Source of the DNA: Arenibacter troitsensis
GTDB taxonomy: Bacteria > Bacteroidota > Bacteroidia > Flavobacteriales > Flavobacteriaceae
NCBI RefSeq assembly: GCF_900177645.1
Contig: NZ_FXAO01000002.1
Coordinates: forward strand, 372,001 to 436,000
Direction: 5' to 3'
DNA length: 64,000 nucleotides
Shown: positions 39,998-48,603 of the stretch, piece after piece
Layout: each line of letters opens with the position of its first letter
Numbering within the stretch: position 1 is the first letter of the stretch
Program-made: the position numbers and the translations under genes
The notes under the pieces: generated by a model
Database searches by the model: none
Seen by the model: the letters and a program-made list of their open reading frames with translations, nothing else
Told to the model about the DNA's origin: nothing

Positions 39998-41134
39998 TTG
40001 AAAAAGCTTAAAGTATTAACCGTAGTGGGTACACGCCCAGAAATAATAAGATTGGCCTGTGTTTTGAATGCCCTTGATGCCAATGAGGCTATTGATCACA
40101 CTTTGGTGCACACTGGCCAAAATTATGATTACGAACTTAACGAGATTTTTTTCGAGGACTTGGGAATACGAAAACCCGATCATTTTCTTAATGCTGCAGG
40201 TAAAAATGCCACAGAAACCGTAGGCAATATCCTAATTGCTATAGACCCAATATTGGAAAAACTGGCCCCCGATGCTTTTTTAGTTTTGGGCGATACCAAT
40301 TCCTGTTTATGTGCTATTCCTGCTAAAAAGCGAAAGATACCTGTTTTTCATATGGAAGCAGGTAACCGCTGTTTTGACCAAAGAGTCCCTGAAGAAACCA
40401 ACCGAAAAATTGTAGATCATATTTCGGATATCAATTTGACCTATAGCGACATTGCCAGGGAATATTTACTGAGGGAAGGTTTATCGCCAGAACGGGTAAT
40501 TAAGACTGGCAGTCCTATGTTCGAGGTTTTAGGTAATTTTAAAGCCAAAATTGAAGCTTCCAATGTACTGGAAAAATTAAACCTGGAAAAACAGAAATTC
40601 TTTGTCGTGTCTTCGCATAGGGAAGAAAATATTAGCAATCCTAAAAACTTTGAGGGCCTAATAACTTCTTTAAACCTAATAGCAGAAAAATACGATTACC
40701 CCATTATTGTTTCTACCCATCCTAGAACTAGAAACATGCTAAATGAGAAAAAAATAAAAACCCACCCTAATATACAATTTCTTAAACCTCTTGGCTTTTC
40801 GGATTACAATGCCCTGCAATACCACTCCTTTGCCGTTTTGTCCGATAGCGGTACTATATCAGAAGAGTCATCCATATTAAATTTCAGGGCCCTTAACATA
40901 CGTGAAGCCCACGAACGCCCTGAGGCCATGGAGGAAGCTTCGGTGATGATGGTAGGCCTTAATCCAGAACGCATAATGCAAGCGTTGGTGGCTTTGGAAG
41001 TGCAAAAACGAAATCCAAATAGAAATTTTAGGCCAGTAGCCGATTATTCTATGCCCAATGTAAGCGAAAAAGTAGTGAGGATAATACTATCCTATGTAGA
41101 TTATATTAACCGAGTTGTTTGGTCTAAAGGGTAA
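39998..41134 (+). CDS. capG: UDP-L-FucNAc-forming 2-epimerase (CapG/WbjD/FnlC)
   Basis: The 378-residue non-hydrolysing 2-epimerase starts at TTG (39998), just before KKLKVLTVVGTRPEIIRL; there is no suitable ATG. Typical CapG sequences are HTGQNYDYELNEIFFEDLG, EAGNRCFDQRVPEETNRKI and SDSGTISEESS. It completes the CapE-CapF-CapG route to UDP-L-FucNAc. It is distinguished from the WecB homolog at 33330 by the NRCFDQRVPEE variant. Confidence 0.93.
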   Translation: MKKLKVLTVVGTRPEIIRLACVLNALDANEAIDHTLVHTGQNYDYELNEIFFEDLGIRKPDHFLNAAGKNATETVGNILIAIDPILEKLAPDAFLVLGDTNSCLCAIPAKKRKIPVFHMEAGNRCFDQRVPEETNRKIVDHISDINLTYSDIAREYLLREGLSPERVIKTGSPMFEVLGNFKAKIEASNVLEKLNLEKQKFFVVSSHREENISNPKNFEGLITSLNLIAEKYDYPIIVSTHPRTRNMLNEKKIKTHPNIQFLKPLGFSDYNALQYHSFAVLSDSGTISEESSILNFRALNIREAHERPEAMEEASVMMVGLNPERIMQALVALEVQKRNPNRNFRPVADYSMPNVSEKVVRIILSYVDYINRVVWSKG

Positions 41135-41137
41135 GCT

Positions 41138-42337
41138 ATGCAAAAAGTTCTGTATATATCACTAAGTTTTGTAGATGTTCGAGAAACAACATCGCTATAT
41201 TCCGATCTAATTCAAGAATTTTTAACCAATGGCCACGATGTTTTAGTGCTTGCCCCGCATTTTTATGATGGCCGGAAATCTGAATTGGTCGTTGAAGGTG
41301 GCATAAAGATTTTGAGGGTACCTGTTTCGGGATTATTCTCCAACAATAAATATATTAAAGGATTATCCAACGTACTTCTCCCCTTTCTATATAAAAGGGC
41401 TTTAAAAAAGTTAAAAATAAGTTTGGATTTTGATTTGGTTATGATGCCAACTCCCCCAATTACTCTCTTAAATCTTGCTTTATGGGTAAAGAATAAATCC
41501 AAAGCTAAATTTTATCTTATCTTAAGAGATATCTTCCCACAAAACGCAATAGATCTAAAGATTATGAAACCCAATGGTCTTATACATACTTATTTTAGAA
41601 ATAAGGAAATTGCCTTATATGATCTTGCCGATAAAATTGGTTGTATGTCACCGGCCAACATAGCTTATATAGAAAAACATAACCCAAAAGTGGACAAAAC
41701 CAAATTACACCTTTTGCCGAATTGGGAAAATTCACCTCAGTGGGACGAAAACTTGGATGAAAATGAATTTAGAGCGAAATACGGACTAAATAATAAAATT
41801 GTTGCAATTTATGGTGGCAACATTGGCCTGCCACAGCGAATGGAAAATATAATTGAACTTGCACAACATTGTTCCGAATTGGAAGATTTGGTTTTCTTTT
41901 TAGTGGGCTTTGGAACCGAACATGAAAAAATTGCCGCTTTAATAAAGAGTCTCAATTTAAAAAATGTAATTTTAATAGAAAGCGTTCCTAAACCAGAGTA
42001 CGTCAAATTTATACAAATTTCAGATATTGGTCTTATTTCCTTAAATCAAGATTTTACCATTCCAAATTTTCCATCAAAAGCGAACTCGTATTACGGATAT
42101 AAAAAACCTATACTGGCGTCTGTGGATGTAAATACCGATTTTGGAATAATTCTGGAAGAAATTGGAGCGGGATTTTGGTCTGAAGCAGGGGATGTAGCAT
42201 CCTTAAAAAACAACTTACTTAAATTATATAAAGACCCGGAATTGAGAAAAAAAATGGGCGAAAACGGGTATCAATATATGAAAAATAATCTATTGACAGA
42301 ACATGCTTACAGAACCATTTTAAAAGAGATTAATTGA
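41138..42337 (+). CDS. GT4-family glycosyltransferase (WbuB/WcaI-like)
   Basis: The 399-residue GT-B enzyme begins VLYISLSFVDVRETTSLYSDL and contains LRDIFPQNAIDLKIMKPNG and GGNIGLPQRMENIIEL, hallmarks of WbuB/WcaI-like transferases. WbuB homologs commonly add L-FucNAc, and the position three bases after capG fits that. The donor is inferred, not shown. Confidence 0.85.
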   Translation: MQKVLYISLSFVDVRETTSLYSDLIQEFLTNGHDVLVLAPHFYDGRKSELVVEGGIKILRVPVSGLFSNNKYIKGLSNVLLPFLYKRALKKLKISLDFDLVMMPTPPITLLNLALWVKNKSKAKFYLILRDIFPQNAIDLKIMKPNGLIHTYFRNKEIALYDLADKIGCMSPANIAYIEKHNPKVDKTKLHLLPNWENSPQWDENLDENEFRAKYGLNNKIVAIYGGNIGLPQRMENIIELAQHCSELEDLVFFLVGFGTEHEKIAALIKSLNLKNVILIESVPKPEYVKFIQISDIGLISLNQDFTIPNFPSKANSYYGYKKPILASVDVNTDFGIILEEIGAGFWSEAGDVASLKNNLLKLYKDPELRKKMGENGYQYMKNNLLTEHAYRTILKEIN

Positions 42338-42391
42338 AAACACTACTTTAAAGACAAGTCGTTTAATTCAAAAACAAAAATTACCCATACA

Positions 42392-43000
42392 ATGGTATAC
42401 AAAAATTTTATAAAAAGTCCATTGGATCGAATTATTGCGCTATTGGGCTTATTAATGGCTTCTCCAATATTGATAGTAGTGACAATCATATTGGCCATAG
42501 ATTTTAAGGGAAATCCATTTTTTAAGCAAAAACGTCCAGGAAAAAATGAAAAAATATTTTCGGTTCTGAAGTTCAAAACAATGAACGATAAAAAGGATGC
42601 AAAAGGAAATCTGCTTCCGGATAGTGATCGCATTACTTCGGTCGGGAAATTTGTGCGAAAAAGTTCCTTGGATGAATTACCACAATTATGGAATGTGCTT
42701 AAAGGGGATATGAGCTTGATTGGTCCTCGCCCCCTCCTTATTGCCTATCTTCCTAGATATAATGAAGAACAACGTAAACGACATATGGTAAGACCTGGCA
42801 TTACTGGATGGGCACAAGTAAATGGACGAAACGCGATTTCATGGGACAAAAAATTCGAGTACGACATTTATTATGTAAAGCATATGTCTTTCGCACTGGA
42901 TCTCAAAATATTTTTCATGACTATTCAAAAAGTATTTAAGGGCGCAGATATTTCTGCCAAGAATCACGCTACTATGGAAACATTTATGGGAAATGAATAG
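42392..43000 (+). CDS. PglC-like initiating undecaprenyl-phosphate sugar phosphotransferase
   Basis: The 202-residue small monotopic phosphoglycosyl transferase has one re-entrant hydrophobic segment (about 12-37), the catalytic Asp94-Glu95 in SSLDELPQLWNVLKGDMSLIG and the RPGITGWAQVNGRNAI motif. It transfers a sugar phosphate from a UDP-sugar to undecaprenyl phosphate and so starts the repeat unit. PglC-type enzymes often use UDP-diNAcBac or UDP-QuiNAc/D-FucNAc-like donors. In this locus the dehydratase at 13758-15707, and formerly the broken aminotransferase, would have supplied one. Confidence 0.92.
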   Translation: MVYKNFIKSPLDRIIALLGLLMASPILIVVTIILAIDFKGNPFFKQKRPGKNEKIFSVLKFKTMNDKKDAKGNLLPDSDRITSVGKFVRKSSLDELPQLWNVLKGDMSLIGPRPLLIAYLPRYNEEQRKRHMVRPGITGWAQVNGRNAISWDKKFEYDIYYVKHMSFALDLKIFFMTIQKVFKGADISAKNHATMETFMGNE

Positions 43001-43224
43001 GATAACATTTGTTTCCTTTATATCAACTTTCAACCTTAGAATATTGGAATGGAAAAAAAGAAATCAAGACATAGTAAAGCTCACATCTACAGTTGGATAT
43101 TAACTCATTTATTTAACTCCTTGGTAGTTAGTGAACATAGGACCTAAACAATGGTTTAATATCCATTAAGTAACAATATAAATAGTGTGTGGTGCGTTAT
43201 GTTTTATCAATTTAAAAAGTAATA

Positions 43225-43971
43225 ATGAAAACAGTACTTATTTTAGGAGGGACAACGGGGGTTGGTAAAGAAATACTGAAGTCATGTGTGGATAAAGGTT
43301 ACAATGTAGCTTTTTGTGGTCGAAAATCGGAGGTGGGTTATGAAATTATTCAATCACTTCAAGCAGAGGACCAGCTCTATTTTCATGAACTCGACCTTAA
43401 TAGTATAGATGAAATTGAGAATTATTACCTAGGAACGCTTGAGCGGTTTGGAAAGATTGATGCTTTGGTTTTGTATGCTGGTATTACACCCGTAGCCTCA
43501 ATAGTGGATACAGAAGAGGCTACTTACGATGGCGTATTTAATGTGAACCTCAAAGCGCCATTTTTCTTATTAAAACATGTTTTAAAGACTATGATCAAAC
43601 AGAATTCAGGTTCAATTATTTTCTTTGGGTCGGCCCATATGGATTATGGTGAAATCGATAGAGCTTCCTATGCACTTACCAAGAATGCCCTTTACACCTT
43701 ATCAAATCACATTGCTCATCATTATGCTAAACATGGCATCAGATCCAATTATTTGGTAATGGGTTGGACCAATACCGAAGGTGAAATTGAACTGAGAACC
43801 AAACAGGGTATGAGCGAAACAGAATTGAAAAGTAAAGCCTCTAGCGTTATTCCTATGGGCAGGATGCTCAATTGCTTTGACCCAATACCAGCAGTGCTTT
43901 ATTTTATTTCGGATCAATCTGCAATGACTACAGGTTCCCTATTACGAATTACAGGGGGAGAATATATTTAA
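43225..43971 (+). CDS. short-chain dehydrogenase/reductase (SDR) 1
   Basis: The 248-residue classical SDR has the cofactor motif GGTTGVGKEIL (about 8-18), LVLYAGITP in place of NNAG, catalytic Ser in IIFFGSAHMD and YALTK (about 152-156). It begins a new gene series after a 224-base gap and precedes a GT2 gene and an ATP-grasp gene. Two more SDRs follow. Substrate unknown; a sugar or cyclitol oxidoreduction for an unusual residue is a reasonable guess. Confidence 0.85.
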   Translation: MKTVLILGGTTGVGKEILKSCVDKGYNVAFCGRKSEVGYEIIQSLQAEDQLYFHELDLNSIDEIENYYLGTLERFGKIDALVLYAGITPVASIVDTEEATYDGVFNVNLKAPFFLLKHVLKTMIKQNSGSIIFFGSAHMDYGEIDRASYALTKNALYTLSNHIAHHYAKHGIRSNYLVMGWTNTEGEIELRTKQGMSETELKSKASSVIPMGRMLNCFDPIPAVLYFISDQSAMTTGSLLRITGGEYI

Positions 43972-44183
43972 ATCAATTTTATGGCTGTTTCGTTAAGAAT
44001 TCATGCCGACTCAGAACTTTTTCCGGATCGCATTTATAATGAAGGAAACAATCAAATAATACCATTCCCAAATGTTAGCTCATATTGTTTTTATACTCTT
44101 TATAACTTATATTTGACAACTACCTATTCCCATAAAATGCAAGATTGGGGGCGGTTTTTTTTATACTTTGAACAAAATAAAAT

Positions 44184-45425
44184 ATGAATACATTGAATAC
44201 TGTGCAAATTAGTGTAATCGTTCCAATTTATGGAATAGAGCAATATTTGCCCAAATGTATTGACAGTCTTTTAAGCCAATCTTTTGTTAACTTCGAGTTG
44301 ATTCTGGTTGATGACGGAAGTCCGGATAATTGTCCACAGATTTGCGATGATTATGCTAAATTAGATTCCCGGATACGGGTAATTCACAAGGTAAACGGAG
44401 GACTACTTAGTGCACGAAAGGCAGGGCTAAAGGAGGCAACCGGAAACTATATTTCATATGTGGATGGTGATGATTGGGTAGATAAATATTATCTGGACAT
44501 TCTGTACAAAATGATGGAAGCAAATTCTTCAGACCTTGTAGTAACCGGTCATTTTAGGGAATTTGATGGTAAAATAGAAACCATATTACCTAAATCCACT
44601 GGAGTCTATGGAGCAGATGAAATTCAGTCTTCTATACTCCCCAATGCCATTTATAATGGTCGTTTTTGTGAGCATGGAATATCAACCTATGTTTGGAATA
44701 AACTTTTTAAAAGAACATTGCTGGATAAAATTCTTTATGATGTACCCAATGAAATAATCATGGGAGAAGATGCAGCAATTACTTATGCCTACTTATCCAT
44801 TTCAGAACGTATCGCCATTAGCAGTATTCCCCTTTATTACTATAGGCAGCGACATGATTCCATTGTAAAATCTATTGAAAATCCAAAAACGGAATACTAC
44901 AGATTGGGCTTGCTAGTGAATTTTTTAAAATCAAAACTTAGCAAGGTATTGGATGAAAATAATCTAAAAGAACAGCTAACCTATTATTTATATTCACAAA
45001 TTTTGGTGCGCTCCGGCGGTTTAATCTATGACGAAAATGGGAATATCATGTTTAATCCATTTTTAAATGCAGGAGCCACATCCAAAGTCGTCGTTTATAG
45101 CTCGGGATCTTTCGGGCAACATATTCTGTCCACAAATTCGAGATACCATTATTTTAAGATTATCAAATGGATAGATCTTGATTACCATGAATTGAATATT
45201 GGCGGTAATTTTGTAAAACCTATCAGTTCTTTCAATAATTACGAATTTGACTATTTAATTATAGCTACCATCAACCCATCCTATTTTGATTGGATTAAAG
45301 AAGAATTGAGCTTAATGGGTATGGATGCTAAGAAGATTGTGCAGATTAACACTGATTTGGAGGATATTACCAAACTACTAATTCAATTAGGGTTCGATAC
45401 TGACTTTAAATTTCAAAAGAATTAA
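44184..45425 (+). CDS. GT2 glycosyltransferase with extra C-terminal Rossmann-like domain
   Basis: The 413-residue protein has a GT-A/GT2 domain at the N-terminus (VSVIVPIYGIEQYLPKC-type start, VDDGSPDNCPQICDDY, SYVDGDDWVD). Residues about 300-400 form a second small domain (KVVVYSSGSFGQHIL, then DYLIIATINPSYFDWIK) that looks like the Rossmann module found appended to some capsule GT2 proteins. The C-terminal module may bind a nucleotide or a partner protein. The reported 68-codon frame in front of it (43981-44187) is not convincing. Confidence 0.84.
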   Translation: MNTLNTVQISVIVPIYGIEQYLPKCIDSLLSQSFVNFELILVDDGSPDNCPQICDDYAKLDSRIRVIHKVNGGLLSARKAGLKEATGNYISYVDGDDWVDKYYLDILYKMMEANSSDLVVTGHFREFDGKIETILPKSTGVYGADEIQSSILPNAIYNGRFCEHGISTYVWNKLFKRTLLDKILYDVPNEIIMGEDAAITYAYLSISERIAISSIPLYYYRQRHDSIVKSIENPKTEYYRLGLLVNFLKSKLSKVLDENNLKEQLTYYLYSQILVRSGGLIYDENGNIMFNPFLNAGATSKVVVYSSGSFGQHILSTNSRYHYFKIIKWIDLDYHELNIGGNFVKPISSFNNYEFDYLIIATINPSYFDWIKEELSLMGMDAKKIVQINTDLEDITKLLIQLGFDTDFKFQKN

Positions 45426-45483
45426 CTTTTATTAACGGAAGAGCATTTTTCCCAATGCTTAAAAAATAGATACGGCTTTACTT

Positions 45484-46758
45484 ATGAAAAAACTTATAAT
45501 ACTTGGAGGTAATCCAGAAACCGCAGTTTTGGTTAGTACCGCCATATCCATGGGCATTTACACCATTGTGGTTGATCCAAATCCCGATGCCCCTGCTAAA
45601 AAAAACGCTTCTGAATTTTATAATATCGACGGTTTTGAAGTTGATAGAATAGTTCAGTTAGCTAAAGACCTTAAGGTTGACGGTGTTTTGGTAGGAGTTG
45701 CAGATATTTTGGTAAAACCGTATCGAGAAATTTGCGAAAAACTCAATATGCCCTGTTATGCCACCAAAGAAGCTATTGAAGCCTTTTGCAGTAAGGATGG
45801 ATTTAAACGATATTGCCATGAATATAAAATACAAGATATACCCGGTATCTATCTAAACGAAACATCAAATATAGATAAACCAAAGAATGTTGATTTTCCA
45901 TTGATGATTAAGCCAGTGGATAGTGGTGGTGGAGTGGGCATGAAAATATGTAGGGACGACAAAGATTATAAGGAATCGGTAAAAACTGCTTTAAAATTTT
46001 CGAAAAAAGGCGTAGTACTGGTCGAAAAATATATGGATTGTGATGATATGGCTGCATATTATACATTTCAAAATGGTATCCCTTATCTTTCAGCAACCTA
46101 TGACAGAGTAACTACAAAAAAACAAGGAGATCTTAGTCCTGTTGGTATAGGGGCAATATATCCTTCTAAACACACAGCATTATTTGTCAAAAAGATACAT
46201 CCAGAGTTAAGTGAGTTCTTCAAAGCATTGCATATTCGAAATGGCGTACTTAACATTCAATTTTTTGTTGAGGACGGTGTTTTTTATGCCTATGATCCAG
46301 GATTTCGATTGCAAGGTGAAGCACCACATATACATCTTGCCCACATCAACGGGTTCGACCATAGGAAAATGCTTATTAATTTTGCATTAACAGGAATCTT
46401 CGGAGAAAAGGATTTTCATGTAAAAAATGATTATATGTTTAAAGGTAAAACTGCCTGTACAATGTGGGTACTTTTAACGGAGGGAATGATTAATTCAATT
46501 GAAGGATTAGATAAGATTAAAGCAGATAAGGATGTTGTTTTTATTTTAGATCGGTTTAAAACAGGAGATACCGTTAGTAAAGATTGGTTAGGAACAGAAA
46601 GGCAGGTTTTTGCTAGAATTTATATAGTGACGGATACAATATTGGAAATGAATAGTAAGATTACTGAATTAAAAAACATCTTAAAAATTAGAGATAATCA
46701 GGGAAATAATATGATTTTAACATGGCTTGAGCCCTTTGATTCAAAAAAATACCTCTAA
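45484..46758 (+). CDS. ATP-grasp ligase (carbamoyl-phosphate-synthase L-chain-like)
   Basis: The 424-residue ATP-grasp enzyme has an N-terminal Rossmann-like pre-ATP domain (LIILGGNPETAVLVSTA) and the ATP-grasp core from about residue 110 (FCSKDGFKRYCHEY, FPLMIKPVDSGGGVGMKI, VLVEKYMDCDDMAAYY). A metal-binding-like region follows (VLNIQFFVEDGVFYAYDPGFRLQGEAPH), where the final acidic and arginine residues resemble the catalytic site. Such ligases join a carboxylate to an amine through an acyl phosphate. In a capsule locus rich in uronic acids it could amidate a uronic acid or attach an amino acid. That is inference. Confidence 0.82.
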   Translation: MKKLIILGGNPETAVLVSTAISMGIYTIVVDPNPDAPAKKNASEFYNIDGFEVDRIVQLAKDLKVDGVLVGVADILVKPYREICEKLNMPCYATKEAIEAFCSKDGFKRYCHEYKIQDIPGIYLNETSNIDKPKNVDFPLMIKPVDSGGGVGMKICRDDKDYKESVKTALKFSKKGVVLVEKYMDCDDMAAYYTFQNGIPYLSATYDRVTTKKQGDLSPVGIGAIYPSKHTALFVKKIHPELSEFFKALHIRNGVLNIQFFVEDGVFYAYDPGFRLQGEAPHIHLAHINGFDHRKMLINFALTGIFGEKDFHVKNDYMFKGKTACTMWVLLTEGMINSIEGLDKIKADKDVVFILDRFKTGDTVSKDWLGTERQVFARIYIVTDTILEMNSKITELKNILKIRDNQGNNMILTWLEPFDSKKYL

Positions 46759-46760
46759 AT

Positions 46761-47534
46761 ATGGAATTAGACAAAAAAATAAAGCGTATGGACAAAAGAA
46801 CGGCCGTTGTAACCGGAGGGTCTAGGAATATCGGGTTTGCGATAGCCGATAAATTTTATAAATTAGGTTATAATGTGGCTATTCTAAGTGTTACGGAGAT
46901 TGGCAATAGTGCCAAAAAGGCTGCTGAAAGAATAGATGATACAGGAACTAGGGTTATTGGTATAACATGTGATGTTACCGATGAATTATCAGTTGAACAA
47001 GCATTGCAAAAAGCGAATTCATTTTTTGGAGGAATCGATATCGTAGTGAACAGTGCCGGTATTTTGGATATGTCCAGTATTGAAGAAATGTCCATTGAGC
47101 ATTGGGACAGAGTTCTGGCAATTAATCTCAGAGGAACATTTACAACCATTCAAAAATCAATTCAATATTTAGAAAAAAGTAACGCCCCAAGGGTCATCAA
47201 CATTTCATCCAATGCAGGAAGGATGGGTGGATTTGAAAATGGACTGGCCTATAGTGCCTCTAAGGGCGCAATTATTGCACTGACATATGGTTTAGCCAGA
47301 AGACTTGGCAACAAAAAGATTACGGTTAACTGTATTGCTCCAGGAACCATTGAATCTGATATGTCTGCTGCTAGAAGTCCGGAAGTGTTGGAAAAATTAA
47401 GGCAAAGATTTCCCTTGGGAAGATTCGGAACACCAGAAGAAGTTGCAGCTGCAGTTTGCTATTTTGCCAGTGAAGAAGCAGGGTTTACCACAGGCTCTGT
47501 TCTAGATGTCAATGGTGGATTATTTATGGGATAA
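46761..47534 (+). CDS. short-chain dehydrogenase/reductase (SDR) 2
   Basis: The 257-residue classical SDR (FabG-like) has TGGSRNIGFAIAD (about 19-31), NSAGILD, INISSNAGRMGG and the catalytic YSASK, with PGTIESDMSA after it. It begins two bases after the ATP-grasp stop, and an internal Met at 46788, right before DKRTAVVTGG, could be the actual start. Coupled genes suggest one pathway with SDR 3 and the ligase. Substrate unknown. Confidence 0.87.
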   Translation: MELDKKIKRMDKRTAVVTGGSRNIGFAIADKFYKLGYNVAILSVTEIGNSAKKAAERIDDTGTRVIGITCDVTDELSVEQALQKANSFFGGIDIVVNSAGILDMSSIEEMSIEHWDRVLAINLRGTFTTIQKSIQYLEKSNAPRVINISSNAGRMGGFENGLAYSASKGAIIALTYGLARRLGNKKITVNCIAPGTIESDMSAARSPEVLEKLRQRFPLGRFGTPEEVAAAVCYFASEEAGFTTGSVLDVNGGLFMG

Positions 47535-47552
47535 AACAAAAAAAAATAAATT

Positions 47553-48326
47553 ATGGAATCAAATATATTAGAATCGTTTAGTTTAGCTGGGAAAAAAGCC
47601 ATGGTTGTTGGTGGTGCAGGAGATCTTGGGAAAGCCATGGTTGAGGCAATTTCCCAAGCAGGTGCCCATACTGTCATAATTGACTTTGACGAGCGGGTGT
47701 TTGGCTTGTGTGAACAGTTTAAAAAAAATGGCTTACAAGTAGATGCTATAAGGGCAGATGTAAGTAAAATTTCGGAAATAAAGGCATCATATGAGACTGC
47801 TTTAGAGCTATTAGGTGGAAAAATAGATATTCTGATTAACTCCGCTGGAATTCAAAGAAGATATCCCAGTGAAGATTTCCCTGATGAGGAATGGAGCAAA
47901 GTAATAGCTATAAATCTGGATGCCACCTTTTATTATTGTAAATACGTAGCCAATAACATGCTAAAACATGGCGGTGGGAAAATTATAAATATTGCTTCTT
48001 TGATGAGCTTTTTAGGGGGTATTACTATCCCGGCATATGCCGCTTCCAAGGGTGGTGTTGGACAATTGACAAAAGCGCTTTCAAACGATTGGGCAGCCAA
48101 AGGAATTTGTGTTAATGCCATAGCTCCCGGATATATGGATACCCAATTAAATACTGCTTTAATAAACGATAAAAAAAGAACGGAAGAAGTATTACTTAGA
48201 GTCCCTATGAAAAGATGGGGAACAGGGGAAGACTTAAAAGGTTTGACTGTTTTTCTATCTTCATCTGCCAGCGACTATATCACAGGTTGTATTATACCGG
48301 TTGATGGTGGATATTTGGCAAGATAA
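47553..48326 (+). CDS. short-chain dehydrogenase/reductase (SDR) 3, KduD-like
   Basis: The 257-residue SDR has GGAGDLGKAMVEA, INSAGIQRRYP, INIASLMSFLGG, YAASKGGVGQLTKAL and a C-terminal TGCIIPVDGG. The N-terminal FSLAGKKAMVVGG and the IQRR segment resemble 2-keto-3-deoxygluconate or gluconate 5-dehydrogenases (KduD/Gno). It ends the ligase-SDR operon and is followed by a perfect AT-rich inverted repeat. Exact substrate unknown. Confidence 0.86.
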   Translation: MESNILESFSLAGKKAMVVGGAGDLGKAMVEAISQAGAHTVIIDFDERVFGLCEQFKKNGLQVDAIRADVSKISEIKASYETALELLGGKIDILINSAGIQRRYPSEDFPDEEWSKVIAINLDATFYYCKYVANNMLKHGGGKIINIASLMSFLGGITIPAYAASKGGVGQLTKALSNDWAAKGICVNAIAPGYMDTQLNTALINDKKRTEEVLLRVPMKRWGTGEDLKGLTVFLSSSASDYITGCIIPVDGGYLAR

Positions 48327-48410
48327 AATTAAACTTTATTAGATTATATTAAAATAACCAAAGTAAAGGGGTGCTTAAACTTACCTAGCTTATGGAATGA
48401 CGTATTTTGT

Positions 48411-48442
48411 CAAATAAAATTGTAATAAAACAATTTTATTTG
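48411..48442. repeat. perfect 12-bp inverted repeat
   Basis: CAAATAAAATTG (48411-48422) and its exact complement CAATTTTATTTG (48431-48442) surround an eight-base loop, between the KduD-like SDR gene and the next GT2 gene. It could be a weak terminator or a transcript-end stabiliser, but no T run follows on the plus strand. Confidence 0.55.
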
Positions 48443-48603
48443 GGGATAATTGAGCACACCATAATTTTGTCTTGATTTTGACGTTTTAATTATGACTTAG
48501 ACTTAAAAATCCGAAACCATACTGCTAATGAACTTAGTCAACTAAAAACATGAAAAATTAACCACATTCAAACTACAACCATAGAAAATAACCAGTAGAA
48601 ACA

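Noticed and set aside
43981-44187. 68-codon frame between SDR 1 and the GT2 gene
   Set aside because: Overlaps the GT2 start, has no similarity and no hydrophobic or motif pattern; spacing is explained as intergenic.
45442-45459. short hairpin AGCATT...AATGCT before the ATP-grasp gene
   Set aside because: Only 6-7 bp of stem and followed by A rather than T on the plus strand, so it is too weak to call a terminator.
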